A DNA stretch of 56,570 nucleotides. It comes from CADEEN01 sp040384625 (lineage in GTDB: Bacteria; Pseudomonadota; Gammaproteobacteria; Burkholderiales; Burkholderiaceae_C). The stretch spans positions 1 to 56,570 of the forward strand of contig JAZKIW010000046.1 of NCBI GenBank assembly GCA_040384625.1, read 5' to 3'. The notes beneath the pieces were generated by a model, which was not told the origin of the DNA, did no database searches, and saw nothing but the letters and a program-made list of their open reading frames with translations. Below, in pieces: positions 23,658 to 31,820 of the stretch; positions within the stretch are counted from its first letter, which is position 1; each line of letters starts with the position of its first letter. A program made the translations under genes and the position numbers.

Positions 23658-24263
23658 ATGATCCCCACAATCGCTCCTTCTTCTCACGTCCGCAGCGACC
23701 AGCGCGCAGCCACCCGCCGCCAGTTGGTGGCTGCCGGCCTGCGCGTGGTGGCCGAGCGCGGCTTTGCCGGAGCGACGACCGCGGCCATCGCCGAAGCCTC
23801 TGGCAAGGCGCATGGCACGGTCTTCGTCCACTTCAAGACGCGCGAAGCCCTGGTCGCCGAACTGGTCGATGAGGTCGGCCGCGCCATGTCGCAGGCCCTC
23901 AGCGACATCCCCGACGATGCACCGGGCCTGAGCGAGGTGCTCGATGCCCATCTGGCCGCCCTGGCCGCACACGAAGTGCTCTACGCCCGCCTGCTGCGCG
24001 AGGCGACGGCCCTACCGCCGGCTGCGCGGGCGCGTGTGTTCGCGCTGCAGTCCGGCATTGCCTGGCGGCTGCGCGCGGCCCTGGCGCGCGACGTCGCCCG
24101 TGGCGCAGCCCGGGCCCTGAACCCGGTCACGCTGGCCAACACCTGGATCGCACTGACCAATCACTACCTGATGAACCGCGACCTGTTCGCTCCGCATGCG
24201 AGTGTGGTCGCGCTGCGCGGCTCCGAGCTCAAGGCGCAATGGCTCGAACTCGTCCGACCCTGA
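23658..24263 (+). CDS. TetR/AcrR-family transcriptional regulator
   Basis: The 201-residue protein has an N-terminal TetR helix-turn-helix (about 18-62: TRRQLVAAGLRVVAERGFAG, then TTAAIAEASGKAHGTVFVHF). A divergent C-terminal ligand domain follows. The ATG at 23658 is preferred; a GTG at 23652 is possible. There is no clear ribosome site and the leader would be only about 20 bases. Its operator-like palindrome and a half-site 104 bases upstream suggest control of itself and perhaps of the downstream zinc-ribbon and DUF4440 genes. Confidence 0.88.
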   Translation: MIPTIAPSSHVRSDQRAATRRQLVAAGLRVVAERGFAGATTAAIAEASGKAHGTVFVHFKTREALVAELVDEVGRAMSQALSDIPDDAPGLSEVLDAHLAALAAHEVLYARLLREATALPPAARARVFALQSGIAWRLRAALARDVARGAARALNPVTLANTWIALTNHYLMNRDLFAPHASVVALRGSELKAQWLELVRP

Positions 24264-24274
24264 AAGGCCCCTGC

Positions 24275-24532
24275 ATGCCCACCGACCACTGCCCTTCCTG
24301 CGGCTCCTGCGGATTCCCGATGCGCACCCGCGCCGATTTCGCTGGCGGCAGGCTCGACGCCGCGTACTGCAGCAGCTGCGGCGACGAGGCCGGACAGCTC
24401 AAGCCCTACGACGCGGTACTGCAGGAGAACGCCGACTACCTGGTGCGCGAGCAGGGCCTGGACTCAGGGGCGGCACGCAAGATGGCGCGCGCGTTGCTGG
24501 CCAGCATGCCGGCCTGGAAGGGCCGCGCGTGA
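24275..24532 (+). CDS. Small zinc-ribbon protein
   Basis: The 85-residue protein has two cysteine pairs fit for one zinc: CPSCGSC near residues 6-12 and CSSCGD near 32-35. A short helical C-terminal tail contains YDAVLQENADYLVREQGLD. The layout matches putative zinc-ribbon proteins of unknown role, often annotated as AraC-associated or general zinc ribbon. It begins 11 bases after the tetR stop with a GAAAGG site, so it is co-transcribed. Confidence 0.75.
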   Translation: MPTDHCPSCGSCGFPMRTRADFAGGRLDAAYCSSCGDEAGQLKPYDAVLQENADYLVREQGLDSGAARKMARALLASMPAWKGRA

Positions 24533-24567
24533 TCGCCATGGCCGAAACGAAACTCGAGGAACCCTCC

Positions 24568-25458
24568 ATGCCTTCGCCCTCCCTTTTGACGCCCGTGTTC
24601 GTTCTTGCCGGCCTGGCCGGTGGCACAGCCCAGTCCGCGCCGGTCCCGGCACCCGAGCTCGCCGAGGTGCAACTGCGCGCCATCAACCATCGCTTCGTCG
24701 ACGCGTTCGTCGTGACCCAGGGCGAGTTCATGGACGCGCTGACCGACAAGGATTTCGTGCTAACCGCAGGCGACGGCGCCTGGCTCGGCCGCGCCGACTT
24801 CCTGGCCCGCACGCGCCAGCGCTCGGCGCTCGAGGGCGCCTCGTACGACGACGTGCGCGTGCGCCTGTTCGGCTCAGTGGCGGTGCTGCACGGCGTGTTC
24901 GAAGGCGCGCACAAGGACGGCACGCTGGCGCGCTTTCGCTACACCGACGTGTACGTCTGGAGCGGCGCCGCCTGGCGCCTGGTGAGCGGGCAGAGCACGC
25001 CGATCAAGCCCACGGTGCCGCTGCGACAGCAAAGCGCCACCGCGCCAGCGCACGCCCCCTGGCAGGGCCAGGACCCTGGCGGCGACGACATCGCCGCGCT
25101 GCGTACGCTGAACGAGAACTACGTCAAGGCGTTTCGCGAAGCCGACGTGGCCTGGTACGACGCCCACCTGGCGCCGGACTACATCGTCGTCTCCGGCGAC
25201 GGTTCGTTCCACGACCGCGGCGCGGCCCTGGTCGATTTCGCCAAGCCGTCATTCGCGACCTTCATCAAGTCGTTCCCGGTCGACAAGGTGAACATCCGCC
25301 GCTTCGACGACGTGGCCCTGATCCACGCCGAGAACGCCTATGAACTCAAGGACGGCCGCAAGGGCGTGAGCCGCTACACCGACATCTGGCACAAGCGGGA
25401 CGGCCGGTGGCGCTGCATCGCCGCACACATCACCGTGCACAAAGCGCCGGCGTTGTAG
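24568..25458 (+). CDS. Exported protein with two tandem DUF4440/SnoaL-like domains
   Basis: The 296-residue protein has a signal-like start (MPSPSLLTPVFVLAGLAGGTAQSA). Two NTF2-like domains follow: residues about 36-150 (NHRFVDAFVVTQGEFMDALT to YTDVYVWSGAAWRLVSGQ) and about 175-292 (LNENYVKAFREADVAWYDAHL to YTDIWHKRDGRWRCIAAH). DUF4440 domains bind small molecules or act as simple isomerases; no catalytic claim is possible. The Met at 24568 is chosen because GAGGAA precedes it and it gives a clean signal; a Met at 24538 adds a charged leader. A strong hairpin covers the stop codon. Confidence 0.75.
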   Translation: MPSPSLLTPVFVLAGLAGGTAQSAPVPAPELAEVQLRAINHRFVDAFVVTQGEFMDALTDKDFVLTAGDGAWLGRADFLARTRQRSALEGASYDDVRVRLFGSVAVLHGVFEGAHKDGTLARFRYTDVYVWSGAAWRLVSGQSTPIKPTVPLRQQSATAPAHAPWQGQDPGGDDIAALRTLNENYVKAFREADVAWYDAHLAPDYIVVSGDGSFHDRGAALVDFAKPSFATFIKSFPVDKVNIRRFDDVALIHAENAYELKDGRKGVSRYTDIWHKRDGRWRCIAAHITVHKAPAL

Positions 25459-25478
25459 CGCCCATCGGGCGCTGCAAC
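25452..25478 (+). terminator. Hairpin over the DUF4440 gene stop
   Basis: Arms GTTGTAGCGCCC (25452-25463) and GGGCGCTGCAAC (25467-25478) form a 12-bp stem with one U-G pair and a 3-base loop. It includes the TAG stop. No T-run follows, so it may protect the 3' end or assist termination. Confidence 0.5.
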
Positions 25479-25529
25479 AGCTTGACCAAGCGACCGCGCG
25501 GATCTGGCTCTGCCAGGCCGCTGGCGGTG

Positions 25530-25563
25530 CCCCCTCAAGGGAACGGCGAACCCGCTGCGGGGG
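25530..25563. repeat. Candidate REP-like intergenic element
   Basis: CCCCC (25530-25534) and GGGGG (25559-25563) bracket a GC-rich stretch with CTCAAGGG and CCCGCTGC. The pattern CCCCCTC..GAGGG..GCTGCGGGGG resembles short repeats I associate with gene ends in Burkholderiales. A single degenerate copy cannot prove it. Confidence 0.3.
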
Positions 25564-25572
25564 TGGTCGTCG

Positions 25573-26550
25573 CTACCGATCGGCGTGCGCCAGGATCGGT
25601 GCCAGCGCCTGGCCGATGCGCTGCAGCTGGGCGGGGGTGACCAGGGCCTTCAACACCTCGGCGAAGCGCGGTTCCCGCACCCCGGTGGCGATGTACTGCC
25701 AGCGGTAGGCGGCGAGCAGCGTGTCGCGCACGGCGGCCTCCTCGGCCGGCGACCAGCGGCCCCCGGCATGGCGCAGGAAGTAGTCGGCGTCGGCCTCGGC
25801 CTGCATCTGCGCGGTGCCGTCAACCGCGCCGACCAGGGCGATCAGGTCGTCGACCCCCTGGTCACGCTCAGCCGCGGACAAGCGAGCATGTTCGCGCCGC
25901 CACTCCAGTTCGTCGAGGATCGCGTGCTGCGACTCTTCCTTCCAGTGGAAGAGGAACACGTCCTTCCACAGCGGGCAGAGTTCGGGATCGGGGTCGATGC
26001 TCGAGCGGTAGTGCGCCAGCGAGAACAGCTCGATGTCCAAGGTCAGGGCCAGCACAGCCCAGGTGGATTTGGCCAGCACCGCCCGAGCGACCTCGTTGGG
26101 CGGCGGCACGAAGCGATAGCCCGGCGGCATCTGCACCGCGGCCATCTCGTCCAGGCGCCGGAACAGGGCTTGGTGCTTGAGTTCCTCCTCGGTCAGGCGC
26201 ACGAGCGCCTCCAGGGCAACCTGGTCACCCAGGCGATGGTCCTCGGTCAGTTCGAGCGTCTTGGCGCCGATGAAGCGCTCGACCAAGGCGAACATGTTGG
26301 CGTAGGTGCGGCCCTGCACCTGGGACAGGAAGCGCGCTTCGGCCGGGTCCAGGAAGCTCAGGCTGCCGAGCTTCGACAGGCCATCAGGCAGGAACTTCTT
26401 CGTGAAGTCGAAGCGGCGGCCGCGAATGACATCGGCATCGATGTCCCAGCGCACGCGCTTGGACGTTTCGATGCACTTGGCGTAGCGCGCCGTCGTCGGT
26501 GTCGCTGCGCTGGCGGAAGGAACAGGGAATCCGAGAGTGCTGGTGTTCAT
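25573..26550 (-). CDS. Ferritin-like diiron protein (possible AurF-type N-oxygenase)
   Basis: The 325-residue all-helical protein shows the residue set of a four-helix diiron centre: Glu91 (LVERF), ExxH at 123-126 (EELKHQ), Glu174 (LDIELF) and a second ExxH at 206-209 (EESQHA). This suits oxygen-activating diiron enzymes such as AurF-like N-oxygenases. The true substrate is unknown and similarity beyond the ligands is only suggestive. The start at 26550 has a perfect AGGAGGT site. It lies 26 bases after the DUF1127 gene and downstream of a large ATPase regulator gene. Confidence 0.7.
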   Translation of the reverse strand: MNTSTLGFPVPSASAATPTTARYAKCIETSKRVRWDIDADVIRGRRFDFTKKFLPDGLSKLGSLSFLDPAEARFLSQVQGRTYANMFALVERFIGAKTLELTEDHRLGDQVALEALVRLTEEELKHQALFRRLDEMAAVQMPPGYRFVPPPNEVARAVLAKSTWAVLALTLDIELFSLAHYRSSIDPDPELCPLWKDVFLFHWKEESQHAILDELEWRREHARLSAAERDQGVDDLIALVGAVDGTAQMQAEADADYFLRHAGGRWSPAEEAAVRDTLLAAYRWQYIATGVREPRFAEVLKALVTPAQLQRIGQALAPILAHADR

Positions 26551-26576
26551 GGAGACCTCCTGACGTGAAAGCTGCG

Positions 26577-26855
26577 TCAGATGCGAAGGCCGTGATAGGC
26601 CTGCAGCACACGTACGCGGGTGGGTGCGGCCTGGCCGTCGATCTCGGCGACCAGCGACCCGAGTTCGCTTCGATCGAAACCGAGGTCGCGCAGGCTGCGC
26701 TCGTCGAGGTCGCGCAAGGCGAGGTGGGTCTGCCGGGCTTCGGACTGGCGGCGCCAGGCGTCGCGGCCGCGACGCAGCAGGTCGACGACGGCTTGCAGCG
26801 CCAGCCAGGAAAGCGCCGACCGACCAGGTCGTGACAGGGAGAGGGTGGGGTTCAT
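26577..26855 (-). CDS. DUF1127 domain protein
   Basis: The 92-residue protein ends in a DUF1127 pattern: a basic helix region (LRRGRDAWRRQSEARQ), then HLALRDLDERSLRDLGFDRSELGSLVAE. DUF1127 proteins are small and arginine-rich. In other proteobacteria some bind RNA and affect small-RNA or phosphate and carbon responses. The start at 26855 is directly abutted by an inverted repeat that covers the ribosome site. It lies between the BTAD regulator and the diiron gene on the same strand. Confidence 0.8.
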   Translation of the reverse strand: MNPTLSLSRPGRSALSWLALQAVVDLLRRGRDAWRRQSEARQTHLALRDLDERSLRDLGFDRSELGSLVAEIDGQAAPTRVRVLQAYHGLRI

Positions 26856-26883
26856 GTTCGTCCTCGGGTTGTGATGGACGAAC
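26856..26883 (-). promoter_or_regulatory. Inverted repeat covering the DUF1127 ribosome site
   Basis: On the minus strand GTTCGTCC, a 12-base loop and GGACGAAC end exactly at the ATG. The 3' arm takes in most of the GAGGA ribosome site. It could be a translational switch in the mRNA or a DNA operator. Confidence 0.45.
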
Positions 26884-26949
26884 TTTGCGCGGCCCGGCGT
26901 TGCACGCGCGTTCCTCGCGCGCAGCGCCGCGGCGAGAAGCGGCACCGGC

Positions 26950-29931
26950 TCAGCCGCGCAGCAGGGAGATCAGCGGCGCGTGGGCGAGGCCGGCCTCGGC
27001 AACGATGCGCTGCAGCAGCTCGTTCAGTTCGACCCCCGGCCAGGGCAGATCGTCGCCGGGGTGTCGCCCCCATTGCGCCAGCTGCGCGCTGATCTCATCG
27101 CGGTCCGGGGCACTGGTGAGCGGATGGGCGATGGCGAAGGCCAGCAGGCGACGTGCGAGCGCGGCCTCACCCGTCGCATCGAGCAGCTCGGCGAAGGTCA
27201 CCGCCGCGCCGATGTTCAGCGACGGCATGCCCAGAGGCAGCGCCGACTCCAGCCCCGCGGCCAGCGCGACGCGTGCAGCCCCGGCGTCGCCGCGGCGGAT
27301 CGCCACACGCGACGCCTGGAGCTTCATCGCCACCAGCAACGCGCGATTGCCGGCGGCTTGCGCCAGGTCGAGCGTGCGCCCGATGTAGCCCTCGGCAGCG
27401 TCGAGGTCGCCGGTCCGCACGCCAATGTCGACCAGATTCGACAGCACGTAGGCGCGCACGCTGACCAGCCCGACGCGTTCGCTGATGGCCAGGCTCTCGC
27501 GCAGGTAGGGTGCCGCCGCTGCATAGTCCTGGCGCGCCATGTACAACGCGGCGAGGTTGTTCAGGCACAGCGCCACGCTGGCCAGGTCGCCAAGTCGGCG
27601 GTGCTCGACGAGCGATTCGAGCGACAGCCGCAGCGCCTCGTCGTAGTTGCCGAGCGACTTCTCTGCCAGCGCCAGGTGATCGAGCGCGGCCGCGCGTTCG
27701 AGCGGCAGCAGCGGCGCCCCCCCTTGCCCCAAGACCTGCGTGAACAGGACGCGGGCTTCGGCAAACCGCCCGGTGCGCAGCGCGCAGGTCGCCAGCACGT
27801 TCAGGGCCTGCAGGCGCGTGGCGCGGTCGCGGTCGCGCCGCCGCGCCAGCTGCAGTGCGTGCGCCGCCGTGGCCTGCGCTTCGGCATAGCGGTCCAGGCG
27901 GTACTCCAGCTGGGCCCGGTTGGCCAGCAGCGAGGCCTGCAGGGCCGGGTCGGCCTGGATGAATGCGGCCTCGACCGCGTCCTGCATCAGGGGCAGGGCC
28001 TCCCCGGAACGACCGCGGTGTTCGCAGAAGTTCACCAGGGCAGCCATGCTGCGTGCAACCAGCTCGGCCTGTGCGTGCGCCACCGCATGGGTCCAGGCCT
28101 GGCGGCAGTTCTCGAACTCGGCGTCGATCCGTTGCAGGGCCAGGCGATCGCCGGCACCCACCGCGGGCCCTTCGTGGGCCAGCAATTGGGCGAAGTACGC
28201 CGCATGCGCCGACTGCGCCTTTGCCCTGGCGCCATCGCCGAGCCGGGCCGAGGCCAGTTGCTGCACCAGCGGATGCAAGGCCAGGCGGGCGCCGTCCTTG
28301 CGCAACAGCGACTTGTCGGCCAGAGCGCTCAGCACGGCCAGGCCTGCGCCGGTTGCAGCGCGTGCCGCTTCGGCCGTGAAACCGCCGCGAAAGACCGACA
28401 GTGCAGCCAGCGCTTCGCGTTCCTTCACCGTCAGGTGCTGCCATGACTGCTCGAACACCAGCTCGATGCTGGCATGGCGCGCAGGCTGCGTGGTGTCGAC
28501 GGCGCGCAGCAGTTCGATGCCCTGCCGCAGCTCGGTAGCGATCGCCGCGCACGACAGGACACGCGTCCAGGCCGCCGCAAGTTCCAGCGCCAGCGGCAGG
28601 CCCTCGACCTGTCGGCAGATCTCGACGATCGACGCGGCCTCCGCCGCCGGCACCAGGGCCGGCTCGACACGCTGGGCAGCCGTCACGAAGAGGCGCACGG
28701 CGTCGAAGGCTTCGAGCCGGTCCTGGTCCTCGGCCTCGGGGCAGGGCAGGCCTTCGAGCGGCAACAGCTGTTCCATCGCCAGGCCCAGGCGCACACGCGA
28801 GGTGACGATCAGTTTCAGGCCCTGGCAGGATTTCAACAGGACTTCGAGCACCCGCGCCTCGGCCACCAGTTGCTCGAAGTTGTCGAGCACCAGCAGCATG
28901 CGCCGCCCGCCCAGGGCCGCGCCGACCTGGTCCATCGGCTCGCCGCGGCCACGCAGCGTCAGACCGAGCTCGCGCGCGATGCGGGCCGCCAGTTCACCCG
29001 CCGTCGCCACGTCTTCGAGCGGGACGAAGCTCGTCCCCTCGGGGTAGACCGGCGCCAGATCGAGCAGCGCACGCCGCGCCAGGCGGGTCTTGCCCATGCC
29101 ACCCGGGCCGATGAGGCAGAGCAGGCGCGCCCCCTCCTGCGACAACAGCTCGGCAATGCGTTGGCGCTCGACCGAGCGGCCGACGAAGCCGGCATCGTGC
29201 ACCGCCTCGGGCACGCTGGCGCGCGGGTTCGGCGGGCGCGCGCCCGCCGCGCTGCCCAGGGCGTCGTGCAGCGCCTGCAATTCGGCACTGGGGACCAGGC
29301 CGAGCTCGTCGGCCAGACGGGCGACGAACTCGCGGTAGACCTGTCGAGCGCGCGCACCCTGGCCGGCACGTGACAGCAGCGCCAGATGGGCGCGCAGCGC
29401 CGCCTCGTCGAGCGGGTCGACCTCCAGCAGGCGCGCCGACAGCTCGATGCCGGCGGCCGGATCGATCTCGCCGCCCAAGCGCTCGAGCGCCGCGCCACGC
29501 CAGGCGGAGCGAAGACGATCCCGCTCGAAGTGGAGCCAGGCCGACCAGGCGTCGTTGGCATCGTCGTCAAAGCCGGCGAGCAACTCGCCGCGGCGCAGCA
29601 CCAAGGCTTCGTCGATGCGCGTTTCGCGCAGGGCCAGCTCGAAGGCCGCGACGTCGGTGTCGGCATCGAAGCGCAGCGCACCGCCCTGCGATTCGATCTG
29701 CAGGCCCCAAGGCATGGTCTGCAGTCGGAACAAGGTCTTGCGCAGGTTGGCGTAGGCCAGTTTGGGCACTTGGTCGGGCCACAGCATCGCCGCCAGTTCG
29801 GCGCGCCCGACCCAGGCGCGCCGCAACGCCAGCAGCGCGAGCAACTGGCTGCGGCGTTCGAAGGGCAGGACGACTGGCGCGCCCCGGTGTTCGAGCGACG
29901 GAGCGCCGAACAGCTGCAGCCGGGTCTGCAT
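26950..29931 (-). CDS. Large BTAD/AfsR-like transcriptional regulator with ATPase and TPR domains
   Basis: The 993-residue protein starts with an OmpR-like winged helix (about 1-95), then a bacterial transcriptional activator domain (about 97-230, with LLEVDPLDEAALRAHLALL). An NB-ARC/AAA-like ATPase follows, with Walker A GPGGMGKTR (275-283) and Walker B LLVLDN (346-351). A long C-terminal series of TPR-like helices runs from about 560 to 980 (e.g. RRLGDLASVALCLNNLAALY). Such STAND proteins switch on transcription when a signal lets them bind ATP and assemble. The likely targets are the downstream DUF1127 and diiron genes; this is inferred from position. It starts 24 bases after the CMD-like gene. 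Confidence 0.88.
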   Translation of the reverse strand: MQTRLQLFGAPSLEHRGAPVVLPFERRSQLLALLALRRAWVGRAELAAMLWPDQVPKLAYANLRKTLFRLQTMPWGLQIESQGGALRFDADTDVAAFELALRETRIDEALVLRRGELLAGFDDDANDAWSAWLHFERDRLRSAWRGAALERLGGEIDPAAGIELSARLLEVDPLDEAALRAHLALLSRAGQGARARQVYREFVARLADELGLVPSAELQALHDALGSAAGARPPNPRASVPEAVHDAGFVGRSVERQRIAELLSQEGARLLCLIGPGGMGKTRLARRALLDLAPVYPEGTSFVPLEDVATAGELAARIARELGLTLRGRGEPMDQVGAALGGRRMLLVLDNFEQLVAEARVLEVLLKSCQGLKLIVTSRVRLGLAMEQLLPLEGLPCPEAEDQDRLEAFDAVRLFVTAAQRVEPALVPAAEAASIVEICRQVEGLPLALELAAAWTRVLSCAAIATELRQGIELLRAVDTTQPARHASIELVFEQSWQHLTVKEREALAALSVFRGGFTAEAARAATGAGLAVLSALADKSLLRKDGARLALHPLVQQLASARLGDGARAKAQSAHAAYFAQLLAHEGPAVGAGDRLALQRIDAEFENCRQAWTHAVAHAQAELVARSMAALVNFCEHRGRSGEALPLMQDAVEAAFIQADPALQASLLANRAQLEYRLDRYAEAQATAAHALQLARRRDRDRATRLQALNVLATCALRTGRFAEARVLFTQVLGQGGAPLLPLERAAALDHLALAEKSLGNYDEALRLSLESLVEHRRLGDLASVALCLNNLAALYMARQDYAAAAPYLRESLAISERVGLVSVRAYVLSNLVDIGVRTGDLDAAEGYIGRTLDLAQAAGNRALLVAMKLQASRVAIRRGDAGAARVALAAGLESALPLGMPSLNIGAAVTFAELLDATGEAALARRLLAFAIAHPLTSAPDRDEISAQLAQWGRHPGDDLPWPGVELNELLQRIVAEAGLAHAPLISLLRG

Positions 29932-29955
29932 CGCGGTGTTCGCTCGTCGCAGGCG

Positions 29956-30498
29956 CTACAGCCGGGTGCGCGCCGAGTTCATCACCAGGGCCAGCAGGCC
30001 GTAGTAGCCGCAGGTGGCCACCAAGTCGACCACGGCGGGCTCGCCGAAGCGGGCCACCGCGCGGCCCCAGAGCGCCTCGCCCACCTGACCATGACCCTGC
30101 AGCAGCTCGACACAGATGTCGTGCACCAGGGCCTCGTCGTCCGGCATGCCGGACGGCCGCTCGCCGCGTTCGATCGCGGCGATGGTGGTCGCAGCGATGC
30201 CCTCGCGCTCGGCGATCGGGGCATGGATGGTCCACTCGACCGGCTGCGTGTAGTGCTTCGAGGTGATGAGGATCGCCAGCTCGGTCAGGCGCACGCCGAT
30301 GGCGCTGCGGTAGCGCAGGTACTCGCCGATGCGCTGGACATGGCCTGCCAGTTCAGGGCTGCGCAGCAGGGGCACGAAGGGCGCGAGCACCGCGCCGCGC
30401 GGGCCGGCAATCATGGCCTCGGCCTCGCGGCGCTGGGCAGCGGTCCAGCGCTCGGGCGGGATGGGCGGCAGACGATCCGCCCCTTCGAGGGGCTTCAT
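29956..30498 (-). CDS. Carboxymuconolactone decarboxylase-like (AhpD fold) protein without the CxxC pair
   Basis: The 180-residue protein has the CMD helical repeat with RLTELAILITSKHYTQPVEWTIHAPIAEREG and a C-terminal DLVATCGYYGLLALVMNS. The CxxC redox pair of peroxidase-type members is absent: the helix has TQPVEWTIH instead. It is therefore more likely a decarboxylase-like or binding protein than a peroxidase. Its start overlaps the aminotransferase stop as ATGA, so it belongs to that operon. Confidence 0.8.
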   Translation of the reverse strand: MKPLEGADRLPPIPPERWTAAQRREAEAMIAGPRGAVLAPFVPLLRSPELAGHVQRIGEYLRYRSAIGVRLTELAILITSKHYTQPVEWTIHAPIAEREGIAATTIAAIERGERPSGMPDDEALVHDICVELLQGHGQVGEALWGRAVARFGEPAVVDLVATCGYYGLLALVMNSARTRL

Positions 30499-31820
30499 GA
30501 TGCGAGGGCCTCGTCGATCGACAGGGCCAGCCGCTCGACGATCGACTGCAGGTCCGTCTCGCTGACGATGAAAGGCGGGGCGAGCAGCACGTGGTCGCCG
30601 TGCTGGCCGTCGATGGTGCCGCCCATCGGGTAGCACAGCAGGCCGTTGGCGAAGGCCCGCGCCTTGATGCGGGCGTGCAGCTTCTTCGCCGGATCGAAGG
30701 CGGCCTTGCTCTGGCGGTCCTGCACCAGTTCGACGCCGACGAAGAGGCCGCGGCCGCGGATGTCGCCAACCTGTGCATGGCCGCCGAGCCGCTCGCGCAA
30801 GGCGCTCATGAGTTGCGCACCGCGCGTGCGCACTTTCGCCAGCAGGCCCTCACGCTCGATCACGCGCTGCACCGCCAGTGCCGCTGCACAGGCGGTTGGA
30901 TGGCCGAGGTAGGTGTGGCCGTGCTGGAACATCCCGCTGCCGTCGCGCAGCGGCGCGACCACGCGCTCGTGCGCAAGCAGCGCACCGATCGGCTGGTAGC
31001 CGCCGCCCAAGCCCTTGGCGATGATCATCAGGTCGGGCTCGACCCCCTCCTGCTCGACCGCGTGCAGGGTGCCCGTGCGGCCCATGCCGCACATCACCTC
31101 ATCGGCGATCCAGAGGATGCCGTGCCGGTCGCAGATTTCGCGCACGCCCTTGAAGTAGCCAGCGGTGGGGGGCACCGCGCCAAGCGTGGCGCCGACCACC
31201 GTCTCGGCACAGAAGGCGAGCACGCGCTGCGGGCCGGCGGCCTGGATGGCGGATTCGAGCTCGTCGAGCAAGCGCTGTGTGTACCCGCCCTCGCTCTCGC
31301 CCGCGCGCTGGTCTCGGTAGGCATAACAAGGCGCGACGCGCACCACGTCGATCAGCAGCGGCGCGAACTGCTTGCGCCGCCATTCGTTGCCACCCACCGC
31401 GAGCGCGCCGAGCGTGTTGCCGTGGTAGCTCTGGCTCCGGCCAATGAAGAGCGTGCGCTCGGGCTGCCCGATCTCGACGAAGTGCTGGCGCGCGAGCTTC
31501 AGCGCCGCCTCCATCGCTTCCGAGCCGCCACTGACGAAGTAGACGTTCGTCAAGCCGCCCGGCGCGTTCGCGGCCAGGTGGTCGGCGAGTCGCTCGGCCG
31601 CCTCGCTGGTGAAAAAACTGGTGTGCGCGTACGCCAGTGTGTCGATCTGCGCGTGCATCGCCGCGATCACGTCGGGGTGGCCATGGCCGAGGCAGGACAC
31701 CGCGGCGCCGCCGCTGGCGTCGAGATAGCGCTTGCCGGCCGCGTCGACCAGCCAGACACCCTCGCCACCGACAGCCAGCGGTGGGGTCACGCGAAAACTG
31801 CGGTGGATGATGTTCGTCAT
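30495..31820 (-). CDS. Class III (PLP-dependent) aminotransferase
   Basis: The 441-residue protein is a fold-type I, omega-amino acid type aminotransferase. Visible are SGGSEAMEAALKLARQ (97-111), SYHGNTLGAL, Asp240 in IADEVMCGMGRTG, and the PLP lysine Lys269 in IIAKGLGGGYQPIGA. Family members use beta-alanine, GABA, taurine or diamines with pyruvate or 2-oxoglutarate. The start overlaps the TRAP permease stop as ATGA, so the transported compound is probably the amino donor or acceptor. Confidence 0.88.
   Translation of the reverse strand: MTNIIHRSFRVTPPLAVGGEGVWLVDAAGKRYLDASGGAAVSCLGHGHPDVIAAMHAQIDTLAYAHTSFFTSEAAERLADHLAANAPGGLTNVYFVSGGSEAMEAALKLARQHFVEIGQPERTLFIGRSQSYHGNTLGALAVGGNEWRRKQFAPLLIDVVRVAPCYAYRDQRAGESEGGYTQRLLDELESAIQAAGPQRVLAFCAETVVGATLGAVPPTAGYFKGVREICDRHGILWIADEVMCGMGRTGTLHAVEQEGVEPDLMIIAKGLGGGYQPIGALLAHERVVAPLRDGSGMFQHGHTYLGHPTACAAALAVQRVIEREGLLAKVRTRGAQLMSALRERLGGHAQVGDIRGRGLFVGVELVQDRQSKAAFDPAKKLHARIKARAFANGLLCYPMGGTIDGQHGDHVLLAPPFIVSETDLQSIVERLALSIDEALAS

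Noticed and set aside
29956..30498. Alkylhydroperoxidase (AhpD) function for the CMD-like protein
   Set aside because: The CxxC pair needed for peroxidase chemistry is missing.
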